Below, in pieces: positions 35,260-35,647 of a DNA stretch of 35,647 nucleotides. The notes under the pieces are model-generated. The model ran no database searches. It was not told the DNA's origin and worked only from the letters and a program-made list of their open reading frames with translations. The stretch lies in assembly GCA_905221605.1 (NCBI GenBank), contig CAJNDS010001084.1, positions 1 to 35,647 on the forward strand, read 5' to 3'. Position numbers and translations under genes: made by a program. The stretch comes from Symbiodinium natans (taxonomy: Eukaryota > Sar > Dinophyceae > Suessiales > Symbiodiniaceae). Positions within the stretch are counted from its first letter, which is position 1; the number at the start of each line of letters is the position of its first letter.

Positions 35260-35647
35260 TCCAAAAACTAGCATTGATAGGGATCGCATGTACAAGTGAG
35301 TGACAGCAATGGCGGTAGTTACAAATTATTACAAATTCGTTCAAGGAATATTTCAATATTTGTATCGTTTTGAGCTGGAAATGTCAATTATATCATTTTC
35401 GAGTGATAAAAAAAATCGGTATAATACAAAAAAAACTATCGAGATTTTGTAGATCACCATTTCATAATAACCTTAGATATCGTGTATATGGATATTAGAA
35501 GTCTTAATTACTAAGGACACGAATTTCATCATCTTGAAATTGGGGGGATCTATGGTTCTAAATGACGATCGATAAAATTCATGGTTTTCTCACTTCTAAG
35601 AAAAGGAATTATATTCTACGTCGTCGGCAAATTCAGGAGTTCTATGA
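35260..35647. other. AT-rich right edge
   Basis: Composition changes abruptly to AT-rich (attacaaattattacaaatt), with no heptamers. From ATG 35562 a plus frame stays open to the window end: MTIDKIHGFLTSKKRNYILR then RRQIQEFY, a lysine/arginine-rich start unlike the GC-richer genes to the left. It may be the edge of an AT-rich insertion or another element. Confidence 0.35.

Noticed and set aside
1-35647. CRISPR arrays, rRNA, bacterial insertion sequences, tRNA genes
   Set aside because: No spacer-repeat pattern, no rRNA-like or transposase-like sequence, and no cloverleaf recognised by eye; a tRNA scan was not possible.

Overview
The window looks like nuclear DNA of a dinoflagellate, most probably a symbiodiniacean (inference). 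Three things suggest this. Genes are cut into many short exons whose introns start with GC, GA or GT and end in AG followed by G. Introns and spacers are full of plant-type telomere heptamers (TTTAGGG/CCCTAAA and variants) in both orientations. Several protein families belong to types I associate with dinoflagellate genomes. I see no bacterial operon, CRISPR array, rRNA or recognisable tRNA.

Layout. (1) 48-10779, + strand: the 3' part of a very large surface-protein gene. Two related beta-sandwich-like domains (called X and Y here) alternate, separated by Ser/Thr-rich linkers, and a last exon adds a transmembrane helix and an Arg-rich tail. Its core is a recent tandem array of nearly identical exon+intron units of about 1,074 bp. 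(2) 10780-16334: no supported gene. It holds heptamer arrays, microsatellites, and an AT-rich block of about 2.1 kb bounded by inverted ends that encloses a large palindrome. (3) 16335-21226, + strand: a membrane protein reconstructed from about 12 small exons. It has the two-fold repeated architecture of TauE/SafE-type (sulfite exporter-like) permeases. Nearly every intron carries its own heptamer block. (4) 21223-21626, - strand: a Cys-rich terminal exon of a convergent gene whose stop codon interlocks with that of the permease. Weak minus-strand coding signal continues to about 22.5 kb. (5) 23.4-25.3 kb: repeats. (6) 25653-27239, + strand: an apparently intronless SAM-dependent methyltransferase with the DPCVGSGT and NPPW motifs. 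(7) 28456(?)-33045, + strand: a multi-exon gene joining an SHQW/WYDYFS/RGWC domain to ankyrin repeats. (8) 33602-35236: weaker gene fragments. After about 35260 the sequence turns AT-rich and may hold the start of another reading frame.

The most interesting signal is in the introns. In most of them the first bases of the intron repeat the first bases of the next exon (2-8 bp, for example GTTC/GTTC, GTGA/GTGA, CAGGTCAG/CAGGTCAG, GCCAGG/GCCAGG). The GT, GC or GA donor type therefore mirrors the downstream exon. Two introns of about 105-113 nt in the ankyrin gene also have terminal inverted repeats directly inside those duplications, the structure expected of transposon-derived introns (introners). 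All exon models come from frame, phase and family resemblance read by eye; no transcript or database evidence was available.
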